64,000 bases of DNA from an uncultured Eggerthellaceae bacterium (lineage in GTDB: Bacteria > Actinomycetota > Coriobacteriia > Coriobacteriales > Eggerthellaceae): positions 1 through 64,000 of the forward strand of contig CANOIM010000001.1 in assembly GCA_947566075.1 (NCBI GenBank), given 5' to 3'. The notes under the pieces were generated by a model. That model was not told the DNA's origin, did not search any database, and worked only from the letters and a program-made list of their open reading frames with translations. Each line of letters starts with the position of its first letter. Within the stretch, counting starts at the first letter, position 1. The position numbers were made by a program, and so were the translations under genes. Below, in pieces: positions 7,846 to 17,028 of the stretch.

Positions 7846-9153
7846 ATGGAAGATGCACAGAGCGCTCATAGGGTAGATGACCTTCTTCAGCCTTGGCTGG
7901 GGCGGGCCATCATGCTGCTGGATTTGGATGCGTTCTTCGCCTCGGTGGAACAGTTGGACCATCCTGAGTGGCGAGGCAAGCCGGTGATCGTTGGCGGCAG
8001 TGCTGACCGACACGGGGTGGTATCCACCTGCTCCTATGAGGCTCGGGCCTTTGGCGTGCACAGTGCCATGCCCTCAGCTTCCGCAGCGCGCCTGTGCCCT
8101 GAGGCCATCTGGACCCGCGGCCGCCACGAACGCTACCGGGAGCTGTCTCGTCAGATCATGGCCATGATCAGGGATGAGACCCCTTATGTAGAGCAAGTCT
8201 CTATTGATGAGGCCTTCGCAGATATCACACCTTCGCGGGTGAATACCGAACATCCCGTTGCTGTGGTCCAGCGGATCCAACAGCGGGTGATCGAAGAGGT
8301 GGGAGTCACGTGTTCTATCGGGCTGGGTTCTACGAAATCAGTTGCGAAGATCGCCAGTGATATGGACAAGCCCCAGGGGCTCACCATCGTCTATCCGGGA
8401 ACCGAGAGCACCTTCTTGGCACCCCTGCCCATTGGGGCTTTGAGCGGGGTGGGCGCTGCTGCTAAGAAGCAGCTCACCTCCCAAGGGATCAGAACCTTAG
8501 GAGAGCTTGCCAACGCTCCGGAGGCCGTGCTCCAAAAGGTCTTCGGCCAGAGAGCGGAAATGATGCGGCGGCGGGCTGCGGCTGAGGATGACTCTGAGAT
8601 ATCCCTCGGCCGAGCGGTGAAATCCGTCTCCCATGAAGCTACCTTCGCCGATCTTCTGACAGACCGGGCTGACATCCACGGTGCCTTGGTCACGCTCTTA
8701 GGGAAGGTGGCCCGACGCTTGCGTCGGAAAGGCCTCAAGGCGAGGACCTTGGCGGTGAAGGTCAGGCTTGAGGATAGATCCGTGCGCAATGGTCAGATGG
8801 GGCTTGCCCAACCCAGTGATGATGAGATAGAGCTTGCGGTGCATCTGGATGAGCTCTTGGACAAGGTTTGGAGGGGCGGGGAGCGCGTGCGCCTCCTTGG
8901 AGTGCGCGCCAGCGGGTTCTCAACGAAGGGGATCGAAGAGCTTCAAGAGCCACTCTTCGACGCAGCGCAGATGGAGGCGAACGGGGCTCAGAAGAGGCCC
9001 TTGATCGTGGATGCGGATAAGCGCAGAGGGCTTCTGGCTGCCACTGATGCGCTCAAAGACCGCTTCGGCGAGGATGCGGTCATCTTCGGCAGTGCTCTGC
9101 GCACCCAAGGCAACGATACGGGTTCTCCAAGCCAACACCCCGCCGAACCGTGA
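7846..9153 (+). CDS. dinB: DNA polymerase IV (Y-family translesion polymerase)
   Basis: Error-prone polymerase that bypasses DNA lesions. Catalytic elements of the Y family are clear: MLLDLDAFFASVEQ (first acidic motif), the YEARAFGVHSAMP fingers region, and VSIDEAFADIT with the SIDE motif. The helix-hairpin-helix region GALSGVGAAAKKQL and a little-finger domain follow. The length of about 435 residues is normal. Two ATGs (7840, 7846) lie right after a TATATA at 7831-7836 and there is no ribosome binding site, so the message may be nearly leaderless and the second ATG is preferred. No beta-clamp motif was confidently identified. Confidence 0.93.
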   Translation: MEDAQSAHRVDDLLQPWLGRAIMLLDLDAFFASVEQLDHPEWRGKPVIVGGSADRHGVVSTCSYEARAFGVHSAMPSASAARLCPEAIWTRGRHERYRELSRQIMAMIRDETPYVEQVSIDEAFADITPSRVNTEHPVAVVQRIQQRVIEEVGVTCSIGLGSTKSVAKIASDMDKPQGLTIVYPGTESTFLAPLPIGALSGVGAAAKKQLTSQGIRTLGELANAPEAVLQKVFGQRAEMMRRRAAAEDDSEISLGRAVKSVSHEATFADLLTDRADIHGALVTLLGKVARRLRRKGLKARTLAVKVRLEDRSVRNGQMGLAQPSDDEIELAVHLDELLDKVWRGGERVRLLGVRASGFSTKGIEELQEPLFDAAQMEANGAQKRPLIVDADKRRGLLAATDALKDRFGEDAVIFGSALRTQGNDTGSPSQHPAEP

Positions 9154-9272
9154 TCCCTCCTTGCGGATTATTCTCCATAATCCTGGGTTCTCGCTGGTCA
9201 GAGTGCTTCCGTTGAGTAGAATATGCGAACTGTTGAGATGTTCGAAGCCAAGACACAGAAGATGAGCACTCC

Positions 9273-10982
9273 ATGGCCAAGCATTCAAAGGGAAAGCATG
9301 CGGCTACGCGGGCGGAGCTGAAGGACAAGGCGCGCAGGGACAAGCTGAAGGCTGAAGGGGCTGACCAGGCTCCGGAGGCTACAGAGGATGCCCCTGGGTC
9401 TCCTGATCCAGAGGTGTCGCAAGAAACCGCTGCCTTGGAGGATGCCTCCGCCTTCGAAGCAGATGATCTGAGGGCTGATACAGAGGAACCAACCCAAGCG
9501 GTTCAAGAACCTGTTGGGGCAAAGGCCAAGAAGGGCTCCAAGAAGGCTCAACACAAGCCTACCTCGAAGCGCACGATCGCCCGACGGCTTGGCATCACTC
9601 TCGGCGTTGTGGCAGGGGTGGTGGCCGTTGCCTATCTAGGTGGCGCGCTGCTCTTCGCTACGCATTTTTTCCCGAATACCAACATCTCCACCGTTGATAT
9701 CTCTCTGGACTCACCCTATGACGCTGCCAAGAAGCTGGATGCCAAGGTAGGGGATTACAGCATCAAGCTGAAGGGCCAGGGGCTGAACCTCTCTATCACC
9801 TCCGAGCAGGCGGGCATGGCTCTGGATTCACCTTCCGTGACCGATGCGGTGCTCCAGGAGCAGAACCCGTGGACCTGGCCTGCTCAGATCTTCGAAGAGC
9901 ATGATGTCACCGCTGCTCTGGCTGAGGCCATGAGCGCCACCGGGCTGTCTCAGGTAGTGGAACAGGCCGTGGCGGATGTGAATGCCAAAGCGGAGCCGCC
10001 GGTGGATGCTGCGGTGGTGTTCAAAGACGAGGTGGGGAAGTTCTACATCGTTCCGGAATCCGAAGGCACGATGCTAGACCCTGAGAAGGTGCTCGAGCGC
10101 ACGCTGGAAGGCGTTTTGAACCTCAATAAGGATATCGTCATCAAGAAGGATGAGCGGTTGGACCCGAAGATCCTCAGCACAGATGAGCGGCTGGTAGAGG
10201 CCTGTGCGAAGGCGAATCAGCTGGCCCGGGCTGACATCACCTTCACCCTGGATGGGGCTCCTGCAGCCAACGTCAATGCCACCACCATCGGCCAATGGGT
10301 GACCGTCACCCCTGAATTCGAGGTGCTCTTCAATAACGATGAACTGGCCCTCTGGGCCGAAGGGATAGGGGACCAGTTCAACACCATCGGGAGCGAACGG
10401 GTCTACACGCGCCCCGATGGCAAAGAGGTCTCGGTTTCCGGCGGCTCCTACGGATGGAAGGTGGATGGCGAGGCCTTGGAGGCTGCGGCCATCGAAGCGG
10501 TGCAGAACGGCACCATCGGCACCGTAGAGATCCCCGTTCTGCAGAGCGGCCATGGATTCACTGCCCTGGGCGCTCAGGACTGGGGCTTGCGGTACGTGGA
10601 TGTGGATCTGAGCGAACAGTACGCGCGCTTCTATGATGATGAAGGCAATCTGGTTTGGGAGAGCGACATCGTCTCCGGCGCCCGGGGCAAGACCGATTCA
10701 CCTACCGGGGTGTATACCCTGAACCATAAGCAGAGCCCCACCGTGCTCATCGGCGAGATGACCAGCGAGGGCACGCCTGAGTATGAGAGCAAGGTCAGCT
10801 ATTGGATGCCCTTCAAGGGAAATTCCGTGGGGCTTCATGATGCCACGTGGCAGTCTGCCTTTGGCGGCCAGCGCTATGCCCAGGGCTTCGGCTCCCATGG
10901 CTGCATCAACCTGCCGCTCTCTGCTGCGGAAGCGCTGTACGGCATGATCGAACCGGGAGATGTGGTCGTTGTCCACTATTGA
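9273..10982 (+). CDS. Membrane-anchored L,D-transpeptidase (YkuD) with peptidoglycan-binding domains
   Basis: A 569-residue cell-wall enzyme expected to form 3-3 peptidoglycan crosslinks or attach proteins to the wall. Residues 1-105 are a charged cytoplasmic tail rich in Lys, Glu and Ala. One transmembrane helix follows at about 109-136 (LGITLGVVAGVVAVAYL). The middle resembles two PG_binding_4-type modules. The C-terminal YkuD domain ends with SHGCINLPLS, in which Cys544 is the catalytic nucleophile and the upstream GLHDAT His belongs to the site. Its 3' end overlaps murI, consistent with a cell-wall operon. Confidence 0.9.
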   Translation: MAKHSKGKHAATRAELKDKARRDKLKAEGADQAPEATEDAPGSPDPEVSQETAALEDASAFEADDLRADTEEPTQAVQEPVGAKAKKGSKKAQHKPTSKRTIARRLGITLGVVAGVVAVAYLGGALLFATHFFPNTNISTVDISLDSPYDAAKKLDAKVGDYSIKLKGQGLNLSITSEQAGMALDSPSVTDAVLQEQNPWTWPAQIFEEHDVTAALAEAMSATGLSQVVEQAVADVNAKAEPPVDAAVVFKDEVGKFYIVPESEGTMLDPEKVLERTLEGVLNLNKDIVIKKDERLDPKILSTDERLVEACAKANQLARADITFTLDGAPAANVNATTIGQWVTVTPEFEVLFNNDELALWAEGIGDQFNTIGSERVYTRPDGKEVSVSGGSYGWKVDGEALEAAAIEAVQNGTIGTVEIPVLQSGHGFTALGAQDWGLRYVDVDLSEQYARFYDDEGNLVWESDIVSGARGKTDSPTGVYTLNHKQSPTVLIGEMTSEGTPEYESKVSYWMPFKGNSVGLHDATWQSAFGGQRYAQGFGSHGCINLPLSAAEALYGMIEPGDVVVVHY

Positions 10983-11850
10983 TCAAGCGGCTCCCATCGG
11001 CGTCTTCGATTCTGGCTTAGGTGGCCTTACGGTGCTCCAGGCTCTCAGAGAGCGCTTGCCCCAGGAGCGGTTCATCTTCTTGGGTGATTCTGCCCGCTGC
11101 CCCTATGGCCCGCGTGAGCCTGAGGAGGTCAAGGCCTTCGTGCTCCAGATCTGCGGTCACCTTGCCAGCAGGGGGTGCAAGATGATCGTCATCGCCTGCA
11201 ATACGGCTACGGCTGCTGGTCTTCCGGCTGCCCAGCAGGCTTTCGCCATCCCTATCGTAGGCGTTGTCATGCCCGGGGCTCGGGCGGCGGTCCACATGAC
11301 CCATAACCGGAGGGTAGGGGTCATAGCCACTGAGGGTACCGTGCGCCAAGGGGTATACGGAGAGGCCATCCACCATCTGGATGCGGGGATCAAGGTCATC
11401 CAGAAAGCCACACCGGAGTTCGTGTCCATCGCTGAATCGGGTTTCGAAGAGGAGGATGAAGGAGCGCCGCAGGCTTTGTCCTTCTCTTCAAAGGATGAAT
11501 ATCAGAGGACTGCCCGGGGGTATCTGGCGCCCTTGCGCGCGGAGGGCATCGATACCTTGGTCTTGGGGTGCACCCATTATCCGTTGATCCAAGAGCTCAT
11601 CTCCCAGGAAATGGGCCCTTCTGTGACCTTGGTCTCCTCTGCGGAGGAGACGGCCCGAGAGGTGCGCGCCATCCTCTCGCGGCGCGATGAGCTGCGCAGC
11701 GTCAGTGAGAGCGGCGGTGTGGAGGTGCTGATCACGGGAGATGATGAGGCGAAGTTCGCGCGGGTGACCCAGAGGGTGCTTGGCATCACCCCCTCCATCA
11801 CGAAGGTCGTGCTCAAGGAAACAGAGCCAAGGGAAGAGGTTGCCCCATGA
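10960..11850 (+). CDS. murI: Glutamate racemase
   Basis: Makes D-glutamate for peptidoglycan. Both catalytic cysteine regions are present: ACNTATAAGLPAA near residue 80 and LGCTHYPLIQ near 200, with the N-terminal IGVFDSGLGGLTVL signature. The first ATG (10960) lies 23 bp inside the L,D-transpeptidase gene; an in-frame TTG at 10969 is an alternative. Either way the two genes are translationally coupled. The 3' end overlaps rdgB by ATGA. Confidence 0.94.
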   Translation: MWSLSTIDQAAPIGVFDSGLGGLTVLQALRERLPQERFIFLGDSARCPYGPREPEEVKAFVLQICGHLASRGCKMIVIACNTATAAGLPAAQQAFAIPIVGVVMPGARAAVHMTHNRRVGVIATEGTVRQGVYGEAIHHLDAGIKVIQKATPEFVSIAESGFEEEDEGAPQALSFSSKDEYQRTARGYLAPLRAEGIDTLVLGCTHYPLIQELISQEMGPSVTLVSSAEETAREVRAILSRRDELRSVSESGGVEVLITGDDEAKFARVTQRVLGITPSITKVVLKETEPREEVAP

Positions 11851-12443
11851 GAGTGCTGCTTGCTACGAACAACGCCCATAAGGCCGATGAGATCAGGAAC
11901 GCCCTTGACTTGCCTGGCTGGGAGTTCGTCACCTTGCGCGAGGCGGGAGTGGACTCAGACCCGACAGAGGATGCCGATACGTTCCTAGGGAATGCGCTCA
12001 TCAAAGCAGCGTCTGCTCATCGGATCAGCGGGATGGCGGTGCTGGCTGATGATTCGGGGCTTGAGGTGGATGCCCTGGATGGAGCACCGGGAGTGTGGTC
12101 AGCCCGCTATGCGGGGGAAGATGCCAGCGATGCCGCCAACAACGCTAAGCTCCTTGCGGCCTTGGAAGAGGTGCTTGATGCGGAACGCACCGCGCGCTTC
12201 GTCTGCACGCTGGTGTTCCTGGACGAACAGGGTAACCGCGTGGATGCCCGGGGCACCGTGGAAGGCAGGATAGGCCACACCGAACGGGGGAGCGAAGGGT
12301 TCGGCTATGACCCGCTCTTCCTGCCCGATGAGTACGGGGGCGCGATGACCTTCGCGGAGGTGCCCCAGGCAGAGAAGAGCAAGATATCCCACCGGGGCCG
12401 AGCGCTGGCAGAACTGCGGGGCAAGCTAGAGGCTCTGTGCTAG
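11847..12443 (+). CDS. rdgB: XTP/dITP pyrophosphatase (HAM1/RdgB family)
   Basis: House-cleaning nucleotidase that hydrolyses XTP, ITP and dITP to monophosphates. The 198-residue length and the motifs LLATNNAHKADEI (N-terminal), LADDSGLEVDALDGAPGVWSARY in the middle and the GFGYDPLFLP and KSKISHRGRAL segments are typical. The start overlaps the murI stop codon (ATGA), and the gene ends 15 bp before the tRNA. Confidence 0.95.
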   Translation: MRVLLATNNAHKADEIRNALDLPGWEFVTLREAGVDSDPTEDADTFLGNALIKAASAHRISGMAVLADDSGLEVDALDGAPGVWSARYAGEDASDAANNAKLLAALEEVLDAERTARFVCTLVFLDEQGNRVDARGTVEGRIGHTERGSEGFGYDPLFLPDEYGGAMTFAEVPQAEKSKISHRGRALAELRGKLEALC

Positions 12444-12458
12444 AATACGCTTTTGCGT

Positions 12459-12535
12459 CGGGACGTGGCGCAGTCTGGTAGCGCGCCTGCTTTGGGAGCA
12501 GGATGTCGCAGGTTCGAATCCTGTCGTCCCGACCA
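12459..12535 (+). tRNA. tRNA-Pro (anticodon UGG)
   Basis: A complete cloverleaf can be drawn. The acceptor stem is CGGGACG (12459-12465) with CGTCCCG (12525-12531). The anticodon arm is CCTGC-TTTGGGA-GCAGG, giving anticodon TGG. The T arm has GGTTCGAATCC, and the CCA end is encoded at 12533-12535. Confidence 0.97.
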
Positions 12536-12560
12536 TCTTCATTCCCTGATGCATTCATTC

Positions 12561-12597
12561 GGTGGCTTCGAAGCCCGTCGGAGGGCCCGAAGCCACC
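12561..12597. terminator. Stem-loop after tRNA-Pro, between convergent genes
   Basis: Arms GGTGGCTTCG (12561-12570) and CGAAGCCACC (12588-12597) pair perfectly. A weak T-containing tail (TTGGTTC) follows on the plus strand. It can serve both the tRNA transcript and the surface-protein gene that ends at 12606. Confidence 0.6.
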
Positions 12598-12605
12598 TTG
12601 GTTCA

Positions 12606-13733
12606 TCAAGACTGGGACAGGTTGCGGCGCCGGTACAGGGCATAGGCGGCACCGGCTGCCGCCAGGATGGCTACCACCGCCAGGATGGTGACCAGAGCGG
12701 GGACAGAATCTCCCGTCTGAGCCAGGTCAGAGCCCACCTGAACGCCCATGAGGTATGCGTTCTTCGTCTTCTCAGCCTCTTGCTTGCTCACCGGGTGCTC
12801 TAACATCTCATCGGTGATATCCACTTTGCCCGGATCGGTGAAGTCAGGCGGTAGGGTTGTGGCATCGTCTTTATCCAGTGTGGTGTCGCCCGGCAGCGTT
12901 GTGGGAGGGGTGCTGGTGCTGGGCGGTACCACGTCATCAGGGACGGGGATGCTGTCAGGCAGGTTCTGGGATTCTGGCGTGTATAGGACGTTGATCACGT
13001 TGTCATCGGCGTCAGTGCCTACGCGAATCTCAGCTGGGAACGTATCTATCACGTAGGTGCCGTCCAGCTTGTACTCGTAGGCATCGCCGTTCACCAAGCT
13101 GTCGAACTGCTGGTCATCGAAGGTCTCTGATCCCATCTTGTAGAATTCCACATGACCAGTATCCAGAGCATCCTTCCAGTTGTCAGCGGTGAGGTCAGCC
13201 CCGGTCATCAGATAATAGTTCACGGTGTACTCATAGTTCCAGAGCTTCACATACACGAAGGTGAAGACGTTCTGGGCCGGATCAGCAGAGATGGTGATGT
13301 TGCCGGGCCAGGCATCGAAGAAGAAATGCCCGGGGATGTTCACCACATAATCCCACGCGCTGATGGTCTGCCCTTCCTGAAAGCCCGAGAGCGTGCGGGT
13401 GCCTAGGATCACGCGGCCTTGATCGTCGAAGAGGGTGCCGGGCTTCTCATCTCCCGTGGGATCGCTGGTGTAGACCAGAGTGAGGCTGCAATCCGTGGCT
13501 GCGTCTGAAGCGGCGCCTTCGGAAGAGGCTGGTTGGTCATCTGATGAGGTGGTGGCCGCTGAAAGGCCGTCTTCGCCTTGGGTGGCAGTGCTGCTGGCTT
13601 CGTCGAAGGGTACGGGTTCGATGGGCTTGTCTTCTGCCAAGGCTGCCGTGGACGCAACGAAGACCGAGGTCATCGAAGCGGCGAAGATGATGGCGACCAG
13701 GGCCGTTCCTATCCGTTTCATCGTTGCATGCAT
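12606..13733 (-). CDS. LAQTG-anchored cell-surface protein
   Basis: A 375-residue exported protein. A signal peptide occupies the first ~35 residues (MKRIGTALVAIIFAASM...). Then comes a Ser/Thr/Ala-rich spacer, two repeats resembling a short beta-rich surface module (VVNIPGHFFFDAWPGNITI, TYVIDTFPAEIRVGTD, each followed by a VFVYV/VNVLYT strand), a Pro/Thr-rich stalk, and a C-terminal sorting signal: LAQTGD, a hydrophobic helix (ALVTILAVVAILAAAGAAY) and RRR. LAQTG is a plausible variant of the LPXTG sortase motif. AAGGAGAG lies 8 bp upstream of the first ATG. Ligand unknown. Confidence 0.8.
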   Translation of the reverse strand: MHATMKRIGTALVAIIFAASMTSVFVASTAALAEDKPIEPVPFDEASSTATQGEDGLSAATTSSDDQPASSEGAASDAATDCSLTLVYTSDPTGDEKPGTLFDDQGRVILGTRTLSGFQEGQTISAWDYVVNIPGHFFFDAWPGNITISADPAQNVFTFVYVKLWNYEYTVNYYLMTGADLTADNWKDALDTGHVEFYKMGSETFDDQQFDSLVNGDAYEYKLDGTYVIDTFPAEIRVGTDADDNVINVLYTPESQNLPDSIPVPDDVVPPSTSTPPTTLPGDTTLDKDDATTLPPDFTDPGKVDITDEMLEHPVSKQEAEKTKNAYLMGVQVGSDLAQTGDSVPALVTILAVVAILAAAGAAYALYRRRNLSQS

Positions 13734-13917
13734 GGGTCTCTCCTTGCTCCCTTTGGCTTTACCGTGAAGATAGCAGCCAGGACGGGGGCCTTTGGAGGCG
13801 CCTGGTCAAGTGACGAAGTGGAGGTGTCAAACCGTTACTTCCCGGTCATGAGCCCCAACGGCGCTGAGGGGGCGCACACCTGCATCCGATGGGCACCTAA
13901 CGCGTACAATGGTATCC

Positions 13918-15141
13918 ATGGAAAGCATGCATAAGAGATCCACGGCCATCCTCATCGGAGTTGCCATCTTCTTCACCGCATCGGTCTTGCGCGCTCCCAT
14001 CACGTCTTTGGGGGCGCTCTCCCTATCAGTGCAGGCCAGTCTTGGATTGAGTGCAGGCGCCATGGGGTTGCTCACCACGTTGCCTCTGCTCATCTTCGCT
14101 GCCTCGTCGGCGTTCATGAGCGCTCTCTCTGACAGGTTCGGGAAGAAGTGCGTGGTCTCAGTGGGCATGGCCATGGTGGCCCTTGGCATCCTGCTGCGCT
14201 CTTACGGCGGGGATGTGGGCCTCTTCGGTGGGACGGTGATCCTGGGGGCCGGGATATCCTCGGGCAATGTGCTGCTGCCCGCCATCATCAAGGAGAGCTT
14301 CCCGTTGCGTATTGGGGCGATGACAGCGCTCTATACCACCACCATGTCCGTTTTCGCAGGGGGCTTTGCGGGGGCCTGTTCTTTGTTGATGGAGCTGCCG
14401 TTGGAGTGGCGCATGGTCTTGGTGCTGATCGTGCCCCTTGCCTGCATCGCTGCCATCCTCTGGTTGGTCTCAAGTAGGCGTAGCGGCGGTCATGGTCCAG
14501 GGCGCAGGGCTGAGGGGACTGCACAGCCTCAGCCACGACAGGCTCTGCGCGTCTTCCATCCACGGATCTTGAGGCAGCCCTTGACGTGGTGGATCACCCT
14601 GCAGTTCGGCCTTCAGTCCATCCTCTTCTACTGTACGGTGGCCTGGTTGCCCTCCATGCTGGCGGCTCGCGGCATCAGCGGGGGAGCGGTGGCCCTCTGC
14701 GTTGCCCTGTTCCCGCTCATGGGCATCCCTTGCACCATGTTCCTGCCGCCGCTTGCTCAGAAGATGAGGAGTCAGAGGGGGTTGGGCGTGGGGATCGGCG
14801 TGCTGTGCACGGTGGGCATAGCTCTGCTCTGGTGGGCTCCTACGGACGGCTGGGCGGTGCTCGCCGTGGGCTTCTTCGGCCTGGCCTTGGGGGCGCCCTT
14901 CTGCTTGTGCATGTTCTACTTGGGGTACCGCACCGCTGACGCGGATGATGCTGCTCGGCTCTCCGGCATTGTCCAGACGCTCGGGTATCTGATGGCTGCG
15001 GTGGGCCCTACCTGCCTTGGCCTCATCTATGACGTGACGCTCTCTTGGGGGACGACGTTCGCTCTGCTCTTCGTCCTCACGTGCGGCCTCATCCTCAGCG
15101 GTTGGAAGACCGGATCGGGCAGGATCTCCCAGGACCGCTGA
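13918..15141 (+). CDS. CynX/NimT-type MFS transporter (copy 1)
   Basis: A ~407-residue, 12-helix major facilitator of the CynX/NimT group (cyanate, nitroimidazole or related small-anion carriers). The substrate cannot be told from sequence. Notable segments are FFTASVLRAPITSLGAL, SDRFGKK between helices 2 and 3, GAGISSGNVLLPA and SFPLRIGAMTALYTT. The protein is clearly paralogous to the carrier at 51885-53087. A TACAAT box at 13905-13910 overlaps an ATG at 13909 and there is no ribosome binding site, so the start is placed at the ATG at 13918, where a leaderless transcript would begin. Confidence 0.85.
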   Translation: MESMHKRSTAILIGVAIFFTASVLRAPITSLGALSLSVQASLGLSAGAMGLLTTLPLLIFAASSAFMSALSDRFGKKCVVSVGMAMVALGILLRSYGGDVGLFGGTVILGAGISSGNVLLPAIIKESFPLRIGAMTALYTTTMSVFAGGFAGACSLLMELPLEWRMVLVLIVPLACIAAILWLVSSRRSGGHGPGRRAEGTAQPQPRQALRVFHPRILRQPLTWWITLQFGLQSILFYCTVAWLPSMLAARGISGGAVALCVALFPLMGIPCTMFLPPLAQKMRSQRGLGVGIGVLCTVGIALLWWAPTDGWAVLAVGFFGLALGAPFCLCMFYLGYRTADADDAARLSGIVQTLGYLMAAVGPTCLGLIYDVTLSWGTTFALLFVLTCGLILSGWKTGSGRISQDR

Positions 15142-15163
15142 GGTCAGCTACGCCAGCACGTTC

Positions 15164-16633
15164 CTACTTCTGTTCCTTGGCCTGCCGGTTGGCCGCTGCG
15201 CGTTCCTCATCTTCGCGCTTCTCCTCGGCCACATCCGATGCCAGGCGGTCATGCTTCGCATTCGCGATGGTCAGGATAGAGGAGGTCAGGGCGAAGAGCG
15301 CAATGGCATTCGGCAGCACCATGAGCTGATTGAACATATCAGCCAGCTCCCAGACCAGGTCATTGGAGAGCAGCGATCCCATGAAGATGAACACCAGAGC
15401 GATGATGGTGAAGGGGATGACGGCCTTCTTGCCGAAGAGCCACTCCACATTCAGCTTGGCGAACAGGTTCCATGAGAGGATGGTGGAGAAGGCGAAGAAC
15501 ATCAGGCAGATGGCCACGAACCAAGCTCCGAGGTTCTCACCGAAGAAGGCGCCGAATGCCAGCTGAGCGATGTTGGTCTTCGTGATGGTATCTGTTGTGA
15601 GGGCTGCGTAATCACCGGTGGCCAGCGCGCCGTCACCCACGTACATGGTGGATATCACGACCAGGGCCGTCATGGTCACTACGATGATCGTGTCCACGAA
15701 CACACCGATCATGGCCACGGTGCCCTGCTCATGAGGGTTCTTCACCTCTGCCAAGGCATGAGCGTGGGGCGTTGATCCCATGCCCGCCTCGTTGCTGAAC
15801 AGACCGCGCTTGGCCCCTTGGCTGATGGCAGCGATGATACCGAAGGTGGCTCCGCCCACCGTTGCCTCAGGGTTGAACGCGCATTCGAAGATGAGGGCGA
15901 AGGTGGCCGGGATGGCGGGCGCATTCATGATGAGCACGATGAGCGACCCGAGCACATAGAGCACAGCCATGATGGGAACGATCTTCTCAGTGACCGATGC
16001 CAAGCGGGATACGCCGCCCAGGAAGACGATGCCTGCCAACAGGACTATGGCGATGCCCACCGCCCAGGTGGGGATGTTGAAGGCGTTGTTCATGGATTCT
16101 GCTATGGAGTTGGATTGCACCATGCAGCCCATGAAGCCCAAAGCCAAGATGATGGCCACGGCGAAGAAGCCCGCCAAGAACTTGCCGCCCTTGCCCTTGA
16201 AGGCGGTGGTGATGTAGTAGACCGGGCCGCCATGGACGGTGCCATCGGCATCTACGACTCGCGTCTTCTGGGCCATGACCGCCTCTGCGTAGTTGGTGGC
16301 CATGCCCAGAAGGGCGATGATCCACATCCAGAAGATGGCTCCCGGGCCGCCTACGATGATAGCCCCGCAGGCACCTACGATATTGCCCGTACCCACCTGG
16401 GCTGCCACAGCCGTTGCCAAGGCCTGGAATGATGTCATGGCGCCGCCTTGGTTGCCGCCGCGCAATGAGAAATCGCCGAAGAGGCGACGCCAGCCCTCGC
16501 CGAAGCAGCGGAATTGGATGAACTTCGTGCGAATGCTGAACCAGATGCCCATGCCCAGCAGCAAGATGATCAGCACGTAATTGGATAGATAGCTGTTGAT
16601 GGTGGTGACGATGTTGAGCAGTGCCGCTTCCAC
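15164..16633 (-). CDS. Sodium:alanine/glycine symporter (AgcS family)
   Basis: A 489-residue symporter for small amino acids. The AgcS signature region is obvious: AQVGTGNIVGACGAI and AIFWMWIIALLGMATNYAEA near residues 80-115, then QGAKRGLFSNEAGMGSTPHAHA in the middle. The start codon is GTG at 16633, preceded by AGGAAGAGGGAG. A glycine-riboswitch aptamer lies in the 5' leader, so glycine is the likely physiological ligand or signal. The C-terminal tail is charged and cytoplasmic. Confidence 0.94.
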   Translation of the reverse strand: MEAALLNIVTTINSYLSNYVLIILLLGMGIWFSIRTKFIQFRCFGEGWRRLFGDFSLRGGNQGGAMTSFQALATAVAAQVGTGNIVGACGAIIVGGPGAIFWMWIIALLGMATNYAEAVMAQKTRVVDADGTVHGGPVYYITTAFKGKGGKFLAGFFAVAIILALGFMGCMVQSNSIAESMNNAFNIPTWAVGIAIVLLAGIVFLGGVSRLASVTEKIVPIMAVLYVLGSLIVLIMNAPAIPATFALIFECAFNPEATVGGATFGIIAAISQGAKRGLFSNEAGMGSTPHAHALAEVKNPHEQGTVAMIGVFVDTIIVVTMTALVVISTMYVGDGALATGDYAALTTDTITKTNIAQLAFGAFFGENLGAWFVAICLMFFAFSTILSWNLFAKLNVEWLFGKKAVIPFTIIALVFIFMGSLLSNDLVWELADMFNQLMVLPNAIALFALTSSILTIANAKHDRLASDVAEEKREDEERAAANRQAKEQK

Positions 16634-16659
16634 TCTCCCTCTTCCTTTCCTCGTGGTCC

Positions 16660-16795
16660 AAGAAGGCTCAGGAGAGCTCCCCCTAAAGGGTGCTTGCTCA
16701 CTCTGTCCGTTTGCCTGAGAGATTCAGCGCCGCTGCCCCTCGGCAACCGCACCTTGCACCTTCGGCACTCATCTAAGAGTTCTCCAGAGTCTTCT
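16660..16795 (-). promoter_or_regulatory. Glycine riboswitch, apparently a single aptamer
   Basis: Read on the minus strand, the leader of the AgcS gene has the conserved glycine-aptamer pieces in order: GGAGAACTC, a GTGCCGAAGGTGCAAG segment, a variable stem, then CTGAATCTCTCAGGCAAA and CGGACAGAG. Only one full aptamer is seen. The following bases (GGGGGAGCTCTCCTGAG) could form the short partner helix known from singleton glycine riboswitches. The switch direction cannot be read with certainty. Confidence 0.88.
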
Positions 16796-17028
16796 CGGTT
16801 TCCGGTTTGCCTTGGGGGCATTCCGAAAACGTCATCGAAATAATGCGGGCGCCATTATGCGCCACCCATCGCGCGCAATCAACCCCTATCATGGGCTGTG
16901 CGTAACAGGTCGTTTCCAGTGGCTTGGATCAAGCCTTGTCAAGCTGTGGGTCTTGCTAGGGTTCAGGGCGAAGGACATATCCGCAGACGGCAAGCATCCT
17001 GGGTCATAGAAGGGCGCAAGGAGGAACC

